From assembly GCA_036320915.1 (NCBI GenBank), contig JAXBDG010000010.1, positions 868,001 through 932,000 of the forward strand: 64,000 nucleotides of DNA, written 5' to 3'. This DNA is from Linnemannia elongata (Eukaryota > Mortierellomycota > Mortierellomycetes > Mortierellales > Mortierellaceae). Under the pieces are notes generated by a model. That model saw only the letters and a program-made list of their open reading frames with translations, was not told where the DNA came from and did not search any database. Positions 10,676 to 22,700 of the stretch are shown piece after piece. How positions within the stretch are numbered: position 1 is the stretch's first letter; the number at the start of each line of letters is the position of its first letter. A program made the position numbers and the translations under genes.

Positions 10676-12127
10676 CTAGACGGTGGCGGCGGACTTGCCT
10701 CGGAGGAGACGAAGAGTATTATAGAGCAGGTCGCTGTAGGCATCCAAGGGTCCAGGAGCACAGAAACGAGCACAATCGCCGTCACCCATACGACCATCGG
10801 GTCTAAGCGCAAACATATTCTCCGTGTCCAGATAGATTCCTCCTGCTGCCTCAACAATTGCCTTGGCGATCCGGTTCTGGCGTTGGATATCGGCCAGCGT
10901 TGGGCGGAACTCTTGCTTTTCACCAGCAGGTGCCTCCTGTCTCTTGGGCGCCGTCTGGAGTGGCTTCTGGAGTGTAATTCCTTCAGCATCTGACTCGCCA
11001 TTCTTGTTAGCAACAGCCTCGTCCTCCCCGTGGTTCTTGAGCTGGGAACAGTTGGCCGCGACTGGGTGGGTTGCACGGTAGATGACCATAGTGTCGGGGT
11101 AGTACTTCCAGAGGTACTTCATCGTAAAGACCAGCTCAGACATAAACACCTCGTCAGGTCTCCAGATCAATCCGCGGTTGAGGACCAAGATCTTGTACTT
11201 AAGCAACAGGTCTGGCGTCGCCCAGGCCTGCTCAACAGTCGAGGCGCTAGGGAACTCTTCATCCTCGGGGTTGACAGCCCAAGGGACCGACAGCAAGTCG
11301 TTCCTGGCGTACTTGAGGGCGATGCCTTGGCAGAGTCCATGCGACGAATGATGAAGACAACCGAGCTCTCCATAGCAGACAAAGGAACTCTTGAAGGCCG
11401 AGGCAATCACATCATGAAGCTGGTACTGAGTGACATCTCCCACGACCAAGAAGCTGCGCTCATCCATGACCTCACAGAACTTTGGCTTGGTGAAGGCTTG
11501 ATAAACGGCTCTCTCGTCCTGCAATCCCATTGTTCCAGGTCCAGGTCCACACTTGGCCTCATCTGGGACCCATCTGTACTTGACAGCCTCTCGAACTAGG
11601 AAACGGTCGTGGGTATGATCAAACTCGCCGAGGTAATGCCCGTTGCCTTCCCGATCCAGCGCCTTCATGAAGGTTTTGTCACACTTGGTGAAGCGAGAAT
11701 CGCCCAAGTGTTTGAGAGGGGTAAACTCCTGATCCTGCCTCTGCCAGGAGCCATAAGTAGTCCAGCAACGGATCTGATCCCGAACATTTTGGACCAACGC
11801 AGCGTCGCCCTTGATGACGGATCCGTGAATCTTTTTTGCAGACTTATCCTCGAAGACTCTGTAGGCCTCGGCCTTGACGATGGTATCGGCGAGGGTGTCG
11901 AGGGTGCTAAAGTCCTTGAGAGTCAGCGGCACTGTTGGGTGACGGTTCCTACCGGGGTCATCCCATCGTGATGAAGCAGGGTCGGATGAGCCGGGGGTGG
12001 GGTCGAGATCCTCTGGTCGGTAATCGTTTGAGGATGAGTTGCTTGAGAAGAAGAGGTAGAGTTGGAAGACGAGGGCACATCCGATGATGATGGCCAGGGG
12101 TCGACCGAGAGCAGGGACAGGAGGCAT
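10676..12127 (-). CDS. PC-esterase/TBL-like type II membrane protein, catalytic residues apparently lost
   Basis: Single exon, 483 residues. A short N-terminus is followed by one transmembrane helix (about residues 11-27, PLAIIIGCALVFQLYLFF), a Ser/Asp/Pro-rich stem and a lumenal domain, the layout of Golgi type II enzymes. The lumenal part resembles the PC-esterase (SGNH-type) fold of plant TBL and fungal/animal glycan O-acetyltransferases: block I is VVGDVTQYQ (G230-D231-V232) and the C-terminal block is DCARFCAPGPLDAYSDLLYN (D451-C452, R454). In active members these read GDS and DCxHWC, so the nucleophilic Ser and the catalytic His appear to be Val and Arg here. It may be a non-catalytic homologue or use other residues. 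The start at 12127 is chosen because the open frame extends upstream to 12418 only through Leu/Ser/Pro-rich, UTR-like codons, and MPPVPALG directly precedes the membrane anchor. Confidence 0.72.
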   Translation of the reverse strand: MPPVPALGRPLAIIIGCALVFQLYLFFSSNSSSNDYRPEDLDPTPGSSDPASSRWDDPGRNRHPTVPLTLKDFSTLDTLADTIVKAEAYRVFEDKSAKKIHGSVIKGDAALVQNVRDQIRCWTTYGSWQRQDQEFTPLKHLGDSRFTKCDKTFMKALDREGNGHYLGEFDHTHDRFLVREAVKYRWVPDEAKCGPGPGTMGLQDERAVYQAFTKPKFCEVMDERSFLVVGDVTQYQLHDVIASAFKSSFVCYGELGCLHHSSHGLCQGIALKYARNDLLSVPWAVNPEDEEFPSASTVEQAWATPDLLLKYKILVLNRGLIWRPDEVFMSELVFTMKYLWKYYPDTMVIYRATHPVAANCSQLKNHGEDEAVANKNGESDAEGITLQKPLQTAPKRQEAPAGEKQEFRPTLADIQRQNRIAKAIVEAAGGIYLDTENMFALRPDGRMGDGDCARFCAPGPLDAYSDLLYNTLRLLRGKSAATV

Positions 12128-12828
12128 CTGTCCTACTTTGTTTTTTGATTCCTTTGCTTGTCCTTGTTTGGGCTGGTTGGTTGTTGTCCTGGCTTGACTG
12201 TCCTTGACTTGGCTGTCCTTAATTCGGGGCTGTCCTGCCTGTGTATGTGGTTTGTTTGGTGATGGGCTGTTGAGTCGTTGTTGGATGGATTGTGACAGAG
12301 AGAGAAGGAGGGAAGGAAGGAGAAGAAAGTGAAGAGGAGAAGGAGGAAAGTAAAAGAGAGACAGGCAGGTGGACAAAGAGACAGGGACAGAGACATCAAC
12401 GGGGGCAATCCCTGTCAATTTATTTTTGGAAGCAAAAGGTCCACACCATACAATTCTTGAATGCTCTCATATCTTTCTAAACTTTTATCCCACTCTCTTT
12501 CTCTCTCACTCTCACTCTCTCTCACTTTTTGCTCTCGTCCTTCACTTTTCAATCTTGCTTTCCCTCCATCTGACATACATCTTGTCCAAAGAAGAGAGAA
12601 ATAACTCTCAACTTGACCAGGTATCGGGCAAGGAGAGGTAAACGGGCGCAAAAAGTCGAATTCCACGCTAATAATAAGCTCGCCGAAACTCTCTTTGTTT
12701 TCCAGCCAGGTCTTAAGTCTTAAAAAACGTTGCCAATTGTGTACCTTGGCCGCCTTTGCTGTTGGCAAGCAAACGAATACACCTTTGTCCAAAACAAATG
12801 AATGCTCCAAAAGTACAGCTCTTCGACT

Positions 12829-12854
12829 TACACGTGATCATTCAATCACGTGTA
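12829..12854. repeat. 10-bp inverted repeat with two CACGTG cores
   Basis: Arms TACACGTGAT (12829-12838) and ATCACGTGTA (12845-12854) are perfect complements around a 6-nt spacer. Each arm holds the E-box CACGTG with a flanking AT, so this could be a paired site for a bHLH factor of the Cbf1/USF type. That reading is inference from the motif alone. Confidence 0.7.
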
Positions 12855-14214
12855 GATGCTCCTCCACGGAACGCGTAGACTCCCTCGCCTAGGGCAACAA
12901 ACCCTGGGCCATGACTGTCTGTCGAAGGTAGGGGTGGCAGTGGTAGCCAGATAATATGGGGACGAGCTCCGGTGCCATTGGAAGGAAAGAGGCAATTTAG
13001 TAGATAGGAGCTACTCTCCACACACCGCTGTGGAGAAAGAGTATTGATGAACCCCCTTCACTTGTTGCTCTCACTCCCATTAGGTCACTTGCTCTGTTCG
13101 TTGGGGTTATTGCTTGCACTTTATTAACCGCACAGGCCGCCCCTTTTTTTTCTTTTCCATAGGTTCGCTTCACTTTTGCACTGGGTGCTTCATCAATCAT
13201 TTCTTTCTTCGTACACGGATGGCTGATGGATTGGATTGTTGTCTGTTTTTCGTTCACACGGTCATTCAGAACTAAGCATCCTCCGTTGATGCTTCTGTAT
13301 CGAGAAAAGGGTATCTCCTTGACTCGGCCGGTTTATCCATCCATCGATACCCGCCATGGGTATGGATTCTAAAAGTCACAAAGTGAGTTGTTCTTGAAAA
13401 AGCTCTCGCACTTGAGTACAAGTATCGGAGCCTAATTGTGTAGGCGTACGCTACATTCTCTCCTCTCATATTAGTGTTGCAAAGAATAAAGGCTTTGTGA
13501 AATGGATTCATATTATCATCGATGGATGATGGATGGATGTGATTGTTGAGGTTGAAAGCGATGACCTTTGCCGTTCATGTCTACGTACGCACAAGGGGCG
13601 ATAACACAACACAACAGACAGATGGAGAGGCAGATAGAGAGACAGAAAAAAAGCGAGTAACGAGGAGGACCAAGCGGTCGAGAGAAGGTAAACAACGAAA
13701 AAAAAAAACTGCTAAGGAGTGATGGGTGAACAGACAGAGAGAACGGGACATGTCGCAATATGATACTCATGCACACGAGAGACATTGAGAGAAAAAAAAA
13801 AGTACCGTTGATTTGTATGTTTGCAGTGTATGATAATAGGAATGAGCGTCTGCTTGAATACAGTGAGAGTACCCTTTTGATATGGCGAGAACAAAGGACT
13901 CCTTTTTTTTCTTACCCAAAGACAAAAAGATAAAAGACAAAAGACAACGCGTTTTCTAAGGGGAAAGAAAATGAGGGTGAGAGTGAAGGGTCAGTAGACT
14001 TGACGTAGAGGATGGCGCGGTTGCCGCATCGCGGGTTGGAGCGCCTTTTCGTTTGTTCGATTGTTGCTATACGCTCCAGAGATGTTACGCAGCAAGAATC
14101 ATTCATCAATCAAGTCACCTTGGTCTCAGTCCTCTCAGACCCCCCCCCCTTTCTTTTGTTCCCCACGCAACGAACCGCAAACAGCAACAGCAACAGCAAC
14201 AAAAGGCTTTGCGC

Positions 14215-14221
14215 TATAAAA
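14215..14221 (+). promoter_or_regulatory. TATA box of EF2
   Basis: TATAAAA 213 bp before the EF2 start codon, followed by a long C/T-rich stretch, consistent with the promoter of a very highly expressed gene. Confidence 0.6.
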
Positions 14222-14433
14222 GTGCCCCTGCGCGTCGTTATGCGTCTCTTTTTCTTCTTTTCCCTTTTCCTCTCTTTTCTGAATCTTCTTCTCTCTTCTC
14301 ATCACCCTTCCACCTCTACCTCTCATTTCCCCATTCCTCCCTTCCCTTCACGAAAAAAAAAAAGTTTCCTTTTACCCTTTTAACCTAGTTTCTCCCCACT
14401 TGTCAACTACCGAGAACAAAAAGCTGAGCAACC

Positions 14434-17400
14434 ATGGTTAACTTCACTATCGACCAGATCCGGGCCTTGGTAAGTCATCTCTTTTTAGCTTACTCTGTCT
14501 CTCTCACTCTCGCGTCGCTCTTATGTTTTCTTCTCGGGTGCAGTTTTGTCAATCCCTGCTCCTCTCCCTTTCTTGCTTTCTTTATCATTTCGGGTTCAGA
14601 AAACGACAACGAACAAAAATAAGTCAAGATGGATTCAAGGGTATTAAAAAACGGGAAGAAAGTGTAAAGAGTGCTGGGGCCACATACATTTCTATCATTT
14701 TTTGTATTCTTCCTTTTGGGTTGGGAAGAGAGAGCATCGTTTCGCTGTGTGTGGCTTCCTTTTCTAGTCGTGTGAGTTTTCTATTGTATTAATATTACAA
14801 GCTCCGTCCGTCGCAAAATGAGTGGTCTACCCTCCTTCCTTCCATCTCTCTCTCGCTCTGTTTATGTGTGTGTGCGTGTGTGCCTTGGTAGAGAGAAGAG
14901 AAAGGAAGCTGTCCTCCCATCTCTCTGTCGTTCATCAAACTCAAATGTTCAAACTCCCTTCTCCACAAAAACACTCACACACAAGAAGAACGCGCCCATA
15001 TGCTTGCTACAAAAACCATCCCACCCACCCATCCAATGGACCTTGTCTCTTTTTGTCCTTTCCGTCCATGCACATTGGCCTCTCTCGGTCTTGGAGATGC
15101 ATATATCATAACGCGGGTCCTACTCGAAAAACATCGTGTGAGAAAAAAAAAATGGTTAAATAAAGGCGTCGAGGAAGGAGGTAGAGTAGGGTAGGGCTAG
15201 CATGATCGTTGGGGCAAAAACAACAATAACAACAAAAAGGAAGAGCATTCATGCAACAAAGAGTTTGGGGTAAGGGAGAGAGTCTTCGCAGTCAACAATA
15301 GGAACATCCAAGCATGGACGTCAGAAATGAAAAGGGAAAAAAATGAGTTTGGCAATATGACCTGCGTTGTCCTTGTCTTCTTTCTCGTGCGAGTTGACGA
15401 CGAGTATTCGGGCATCGAGAGCCATTTCCTTTCTCTTTTCAGTTCGCATTTATCTGTTTGTTTGTTTGTTTTTCCTCTTTTCGCTGTCGATTGTTTGTGT
15501 TGTGTAATAGTCGGCTAGGATGGTTTTCTGAGGATTGGGTTGTTTTAGGTTGGATGTGGAGGAACGGGATACAGGGAGTCAGCTGAGGGACAGGGGTTAA
15601 AAACGAACCCGAACAAGAAGAAGAAGAACGACGCTGTTTGGGCGTCTCCTTCACCTTGGTCGACATCAGAAACAGGGACAAGAGACATTGAGGCATCGAA
15701 CCACGACGGTCGCCTTTTTTTTTTTTTTTCTATCGCGCCGTGGACAGAAAAGGATAATGAAGGCGCCGGATAGATGCAAGAATATATATATGGGGCGATG
15801 AAGAGAGAACACGAGACATGGGTGAGATAGGATACGAGATGGGGTACATGATGTGTATATATATATGCAAGGTAGAAAAGGACGAGGAAGGACGGATAGA
15901 CGGAATCGGGATGACAAGAAAGAGAAGGAGTAGTGAGAATGAATGAGTGGATTGGGTGAGATAGATGAGAGCCCTTCTTTTTTACTTTGTTACTTTTTTC
16001 TACAAGGAGGTCCGTGGGAGTTACGTGGATTGCGACAGGCTGACGGTTAGCAAACAGAAACGACAACAGAAAAGGGGGGGCGGAGGAAGGAAAGGGTGTT
16101 AAAAAAGTATACCAATCGAAGATGGATCCACGCACGCATGAATAGTACGGCTACATTCTCTCTCTATTAGTTTAGTTGGTGCTTCCCTATTGGCTTTTCT
16201 GTCTTGTTACATGACACGGGCTGGGAACCTCTTCTAAATATTATCTTACGGGGTCATTTGGCATGGCTTGACTTGGAACAACTTTTTGTCTTTCAGCGTG
16301 GGAATACAATCCACTTCACACACTTCATACTCATGCTCATCCTCATGCTACTCCTATGGAGAAGTAAAAGAAACAAAGCGAGGGACTGACTGTCGACCAC
16401 ATCGTCACTATGCTTCTGCTGTCCATGGTGGCCATTCCCATTCCCTCCTCACACTCACACTCACACTCACACCATGTTCACTCATAACAACAAGTAACTA
16501 ACACCACTTTCATTCTTCGTTACTCCTTCTCCTTCTTCACCATGGCATCCAATAGATGGACAAGGTGACGAACGTCCGTAACATGTCCGTCATCGCCCAC
16601 GTCGATCATGGTAAATCCACCTTGACCGATTCCCTCGTCTCCATGGCCGGTATTATCTCCCAGGCTCGTGCCGGTGAGGCTCGCTTCACAGATACCCGTC
16701 AGGATGAACAGGACCGTGGTATCACCATCAAGTCCACCGCCATCTCCCTGTACTTCGAGATGACCGATGACGACCTCCAAGACGTCAAGCAGAAGACCGA
16801 TGGTAATAAGCACCCCTTCTATCCGTCTCTCTTTATCTTTCTCCTTCAAATGCCCCCTTGTCTTGTTTTACTCTTCACTTTTGCTCTCTCTCTCTTGAGC
16901 GATTTGCACACAAGAAAACTAAACAAACACTCTCCATAATCATTCCTTCCGATTAGGAAACAGCTTCTTGATCAACTTGATCGATTCCCCCGGGCACGTC
17001 GACTTCTCGTCCGAGGTTACTGCTGCTCTCCGTGTTACCGATGGTGCTTTGGTCGTCGTCGACTGCATTGACGGAGTCTGTGTCCAGACCGAGACTGTCT
17101 TGCGTCAGGCTCTTGGCGAACGTATCAAGCCCGTCGTCGTCATCAACAAGGTCGATCGTGCCCTTCTCGAGTTGCAAGTCACCAAGGAGGATCTCTACCA
17201 GTCCTTCCAGCGTACCATCGAGTCCGTTAACGTCATCATCGCCACCTACAACGACAAGGTCCTTGGTGATGTCATGGTCTACCCCGAGCAGGGAACCGTC
17301 GCCTTTGCCTCTGGTCTCCACGGCTGGGCCTTCACCATTCGCCAGTTTGCCCAGCGCTACTCCAAGAAGTTTGGTGTTGACCGCCAAAAGATGATGACCA

Positions 17401-19199
17401 AGCTCTGGGGCGAGAACTACTTCAACCCTGCCACCAAGAAGTGGACCACCAAGGGCAACGATGCCGACGGCAAGCCCCTTGAGCGTGCCTTCAACATGTT
17501 TGTCCTGGACCCCATCTTTAAGCTCTTTGACACCACCATGAACAAGAAGAAAGAGGACGTCCATACCCTTCTCGAGAAGCTCGAAATCACCCTCAAGAGT
17601 GACGAGAAGGACTACGAAGGCAAGCTGCTCCTCAAGACCATCATGAAGAAGTTCTTACCCGCCGGTGAGGCCCTCATGGAGATGCTTGTCATCCACTTGC
17701 CCTCGCCTATCACCGCCCAAAAGTACCGTGTCGCGAACTTGTACGAGGGTCCCCTCGATGACGAGTGCGCCAAGGGTATCGCTGCCTGCGACCCCGAGGC
17801 TCCCCTCATGTTGTACATCTCCAAGATGGTCCCCACTTCCGACAAAGGTCGCTTCTATGCTTTCGGTCGTGTCTTCTCTGGTACCGTCCGCGCAGGTCTC
17901 AAGGTCCGCATTCAGGGTCCCAACTACCAGGTCGGTACCAAGACTGACTTGTTCGTCAAGTCTGTCCAGCGTATCGTCTTGATGATGGGTCGTTATGTCG
18001 AGCCCATTGAAGACTGTCCCGCCGGTAACATTGTTGGTTTGATCGGTATCGACCAGTTCTTGCTCAAGTCTGGAACCATCACCACATCGGAGACCGCCCA
18101 CAACCTGAGGGTCATGAAGTTCTCTGTCTCGCCCGTCGTGCAGGTCGCCGTCGAGTGCAAGAACGCCGCCGATCTTCCAAAGTTGGTCGAGGGTCTCAAG
18201 CGTCTGTCAAAGTCGGATCCTTGCGTCCTCTGCTTCACCTCGGAAACGGGAGAGCACATTGTTGCCGGTTCGGGAGAGCTCCATCTCGAGATTTGCTTGA
18301 AGGATCTCGAGGAGGATCACGCTCAGATTCCACTCCGTAAGTCCGACCCAGTCGTCCAGTACAAGGAGACTGTCAAGGCCGAGTCGTCCGTCACTGCTTT
18401 GGCAAAGTCGCCCAACAAACACAACCGTATCTTTGTCCGCGCATTACCCTTGGGTGAAGAGGTCACTGCCGCTATCGAGTCCGGCAAGGTTGCGCCTCGT
18501 GATGAGCTCAAGGCCCGTGCCCGTGTCCTTTCGGATGACTTTGGCTGGGAGAACCAGGAGGCTCGTAAGATCTGGGCTTTCGGACCCGACGGTACTGGAC
18601 CCAACTTGCTTGTCGACATGACCAAGGCCGTCGCCTACTTGAACGAAATCAAGGACTCGTGCGTTGCCGCCTTTAATTGGGCTACTCGCGAGGGAGTCTT
18701 TGCCGATGAGCAGATGCGTGGAGCCCGTATCAACATTCTAGATGTCGTGCTTCACGCTGATGCTATCCATCGTGGAGGTGGACAGATCATCCCCGCCTGC
18801 CGTAGCGCCATCTATGCCTCGGTGATGGTTGCCGAGCCCGGACTGATGGAGCCCGTCTACTTGGTCGAGATTACGTGTCCCGAGCAAGCCATGGGAGGTA
18901 TCTATGGTGTCTTGAACAAGCGTCGTGGCCACGTCATTGGTGAAGAGCAGCGTCCAGGAACACCCCTGTACATTGTCAAGGCTTACCTGCCCATCGCCGA
19001 GTCGTTCGGTTTCACTGCCGATCTTCGTCAGGCCACCGGTGGTCAGGCCTTCCCCCAGTCAGTGTTTGACCACTGGGAGATGTTGAACGGAGTTTGCACT
19101 GAGGACCCCAAGCTCGAGACCTTGATTCTCGGCATCCGCAAGCGCAAGGGTCTCAAGGTGGAAATGCCCAAGTTGGAGAACTTCATGGACCGACTCTAA
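14434..19199 (+). CDS. EFT1: translation elongation factor 2 (eEF2)
   Basis: Ribosomal translocase GTPase of the cytosol. Three exons: 14434-14469, 16556-16802 and 16957-19199, giving 841 residues, the normal length for the family. Exon 1 encodes only [12 protein letters not shown] and ends at codon phase 0. The G1 loop is AHVDHGKST (residues 26-34), T57 corresponds to the regulatory threonine in the [11 protein letters not shown] switch segment, and DSPGH and NKVD follow. The C-terminal domain holds [12 protein letters not shown], whose second His is residue 699, the diphthamide site and the same number as in yeast. The start context CAACCATGG is strong. The first intron is 2,086 nt, far longer than the others here. 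Convergent with the kaptin-like gene (514 bp between stops). Identity is certain. Confidence 0.98.
14470..16555 (+). other. EF2 leader intron, 2,086 nt
   Basis: Donor GTAAGT at 14470 and acceptor AATAG at 16551-16555. The interior holds C/T-rich and microsatellite-like DNA, a T run on the + strand at 15717-15729 and several TATATA patches (15782-15790, 15856-15865). A 196-residue minus-strand open frame (15545-16135) is low-complexity and not credited. No snoRNA with clear C and D boxes was found by eye. Confidence 0.85.
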
Positions 19200-19713
19200 A
19201 TCACCACTCAAACGTTTTTTCGTGCTCTGAGTGGTGGTTCTGTTGTCTGTACTTATTTTTTTCTCTTGCTGTTTTTTACACTTCTTTCGCGTCGCGTTTC
19301 TCCTTGCCCTTTCCCTTCCCCTTCCCCACAACTTATGCTTGTAAATTCCTCTTTTAGTAGTTGTTTGTTTTGTACATAAAAAATGAAGAAGAGGACTTGA
19401 AGATCTTGCACACTATTGCTCTTTTCACATACAAATGTGCATACGACACTTAAACAAGGTCAAAGTTAAGAAAAGTCACTTAATGCAGTACTCGAAAAGA
19501 AGAGGTGTGGGAAGGGATCTGTATGACGAAGGAACAAAGGTATCCCCCTACAGAAAAGGAACAAAGACAGCACGCAAACATTTACGAAGTCAGTACGCGG
19601 ACAACGAGTTGCGAATAAACCAGGAAGCAACCCTTGCTACATTACTTCTCGCTCATAGAAAACAGCCTGTCAAACGATTCATAGGCCCCATAGTAAAATA
19701 AGTCGTTTTTGTT
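19200..19713. other. convergent 3' flank EF2 / kaptin-like
   Basis: Both genes terminate into this 514-bp region, which is T-rich on the EF2 side. A basic 88-residue frame (19435-19701, +) is present but lacks support as a gene. Confidence 0.5.
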
Positions 19714-22700
19714 TTATTCTTTGGCTTGCTTCGACTCTGACCCAGAGGCGTTGCCAGGCTTGTGTTCATCATCTGCATTCTCGAGCGACTGAGGAAGTAG
19801 GTCGTGAGCACTGCGGTGCCGTTCGAGATTAGTTGAATCCTCCCGGGCTATATATTGGTTTGTGGACTCTTCTCCCGGCGCCTCTTGCTCGGACGAATCT
19901 TGATCTGGCGACTCATCATGAACCTCCGCCAGTTCTTCTAACACTTCCTCGCTCTTCTCACCGTTTTCATCCTTACTATCACTCTCCACAACCACTACCG
20001 ACTCGGTTGCATCTGAACCCTTCTCTTCATCCTCCTCTTCGCCTGTGATCATGGTGAAGTCTGCGTCGACGGCCTGGCTGGCACCAACCCCGTCATCATT
20101 TTGGATCTTGCTCTCGGCTTCTGGTACTTGCTCCTCGACGCCCTCGACAGCAGCAGCAACCAGCACCCCTTCCCCTTTCTCTTCTGTCTCCGGTCCTTCA
20201 TGATCTGGCTCGTTAGACGACACCTTATCCAGCTCGCCCTGCTCTCTATGCTCTTTTTCCTGTAGCCGTTGTTCTTCAAAAGCTTTCTTCTCCTTCTTTT
20301 CCTTCTTTTTCTCCGGCTCCTTCACCTTCTTTCTCTCTAGCTCTTCCAGCCCGAGAATCTCCTTCTCCTTGCGCTCAGCTTCTTCTTCAGCCTCGTTCTC
20401 TTTCCTTCGGCGCTCTTCCTCGGCCTTTTCTCTCCTGCTCTCCTCCTCCTCCCTTTCCTTCTCCTCCTTGACACGCCGATCCTCCACGAGCTTATGGTTA
20501 TCCCGTCGCAGCTGCTCAAGAATCTCACGCATCTCCTTGATCTCACGCATGCGTTCCACAGCCTGCGCCAGCCGTCGCTTGGCTGTCCGAGGATCTGGCA
20601 GGAAGAAAGACACGCCGTTGATCGTCGTGATAATAAGTTCCTCAAGTCCATCATCGTTCAAATCGGCAGAGGAGATCCCATAGATGGGTGATGCGAAGCG
20701 TCGGTTCCAGGTCATGCCCCATTGAGGAGTCAAGGACACGCCATTTCCACCATCGCCAATAGCTGAAGGACTGGACACAGTTGGTCCCGAAAGATGAATC
20801 TGCTGCTGGTGCTGCTGCTGCTGCAGTTGTTGTTGCTGCTGGAGTTGCTGGAGCTGCAGTTGCTGTTGGATTTGGAACGAATTCCGGAGTTGCCTCTGCA
20901 GTTGTTGAGTACTACTACTGTAGCTACTGGACCTCTGGTTGTTATGATATTGGTGGTTAAGAAGATGATGGTGCTGTAGAGAAGGCTGTTGGGGCTGCTT
21001 CTGGTGAATAACATTGCTCGACTTTGAGTACGGCTCCTGTCCTGGAGGCAACTGTTTGAAGACCATGAGCTGTCGTCCGTAAGTCCCGATTAACACCTCG
21101 TTCTGTCCGTCCCAATCTGCGTCCATAGCGTGTGCGGCCAGGATACTGTCATGGTACGAGCACTCTGCAAGATCTGCCCGTCGACCGAGTCCGTGCTTGC
21201 CTATATCGCTAAAGCGACATTGTTGTTGCACACAGAATATATATACGGTTAATTAATTGCCGTTCTACAAGAAAAGGCTGGAAGATGGAATAAAAATGTC
21301 GGTGCGCCATTGTTGTTGCTCCTCTCCCAAAAGTGATAATGCATTAACCGTGGATTATTGTGTGGCTGCTCCTGTTCATGGAGTTGCATCACGTAACAGT
21401 CAAGTACTAAATGGTCGAATTGTTTGTGTGTTCTCCTGATCGTATGCATTGCCGACGTCCGTGCCCATTGCTTTTTGTTAACATTCTGCACAAATGTGTA
21501 AAGGTCTTGTGAGAGTGTGCATGAATGCTGTGTTGTTTACCTGTAGACCCATGCCTGCTCAATCGCACATGTGACCAAGAGGTGGATACCATCCTCTTTC
21601 TCCTCTTCAAAGTCATCGTCTTGGTCCGTTTGCTCTGTTTGTTGATGCTGTTGCTGCTGTCGCCGCCGCCGCTCTGTTTGTACCCGAGTTGTATACACTG
21701 TAAGGGTCGTGATGGGTGAGAACAACACGACGGTATGCGCCTTTGCGTTAACTCGGTCCAGTTGGAAGGTGACGGGGTCTCTTGGGATAATCCCAACATT
21801 CAACGTTCCATTCTGTGTCCCTGCAGCGACGACTCGACATGTCGGATAGTCCTTGATAACCAAGCTCAGTACACTAGAAACGAAAGAATGTCATTGTTTA
21901 ATGTCAGTATCATGAAGGAATAAACAATTTGCTCCGCACCGTGTTTCTTAGCTCAAGTAAGTAATACTTACCAATACTCGCAATATGGGAACGAGGCCAG
22001 AACGGAGAATAGGGTCTCGACGGGTTGCTCCTTGAATGTGCCATCGGGTGGTAAGATATCCTGTGCATCCTGGACAAAGAGGTGAACTCGGCTGTCGCCT
22101 CCACCGACCAGGACCACCATCTCGAACGGGTCATCCTCCAATGGTGAATGGATAATCTTTGTGGGCGCCCAAGTCAACGGAACTGATTGGATGTCAGTCG
22201 TGGCTAGTGGTGAACGAAACGGTTGAAGGAACACGATAGAGAATTAATGCCTGTTCTTGTTTAAGCAGCATTAGATATAGACTAGTCCGTCAAAAACCCG
22301 TGAGACTTACAGGGAAGTTGAAGTAAAAGCTCTCGGATACTCGGAGCAAAGGTATTGACACCATAGAATCGAAGCTCAAACTGCGCAGGGTCTTCAGCCT
22401 ATTTTAATCATAAATAGTTGATTAAGACGAGAATATGAGCATAACATGCAGCGGGTACAACGCGACGTAACAAAAGTACGCGACATTAAAGAATAGAGCG
22501 ATGCAGAGGTCCAATGCTCACCTTTGCAATTGAGACGACGAGGATCAACTGACAACCGCGCTCGTCCTTCCGCTCAAAGGCATCCATCGAAACGATCTCC
22601 AAATTTGGCGCAGGTGCTGTTGCAACGTTGCCGCCGCCACCAGCTCCTTCATTTTCAGTTCCGGTTCCCTGCGGTGGACTATATTCGCTCGGGCCTAGCG

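Larger units (their letters stand above)
12128..14433. other. divergent intergenic region (PC-esterase-like / EF2)
   Basis: No gene supported. It contains the polypyrimidine leader of the minus-strand gene (about 12130-12420), an inverted repeat built on CACGTG (12829-12854), AT-rich central DNA, and the EF2 promoter at the right end with a TATA box (14215). Confidence 0.5.

Noticed and set aside
12128..12418. 97-residue N-terminal extension of the PC-esterase-like protein
   Set aside because: Low-complexity leader-like codons; MPPVPALG just before the membrane anchor is a better start.
15545..16135. 196-residue minus-strand frame inside the EF2 intron
   Set aside because: Low-complexity, no domain, overlaps other frames in the same CT-rich DNA.
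16953..17564. 203-residue minus-strand frame
   Set aside because: Shadow of the EF2 coding exon.
19435..19701. 88-residue basic frame between EF2 and kaptin-like genes
   Set aside because: Lies in convergent 3' flanks, no promoter-like leader, no recognisable family; kept only as a low-probability frame.
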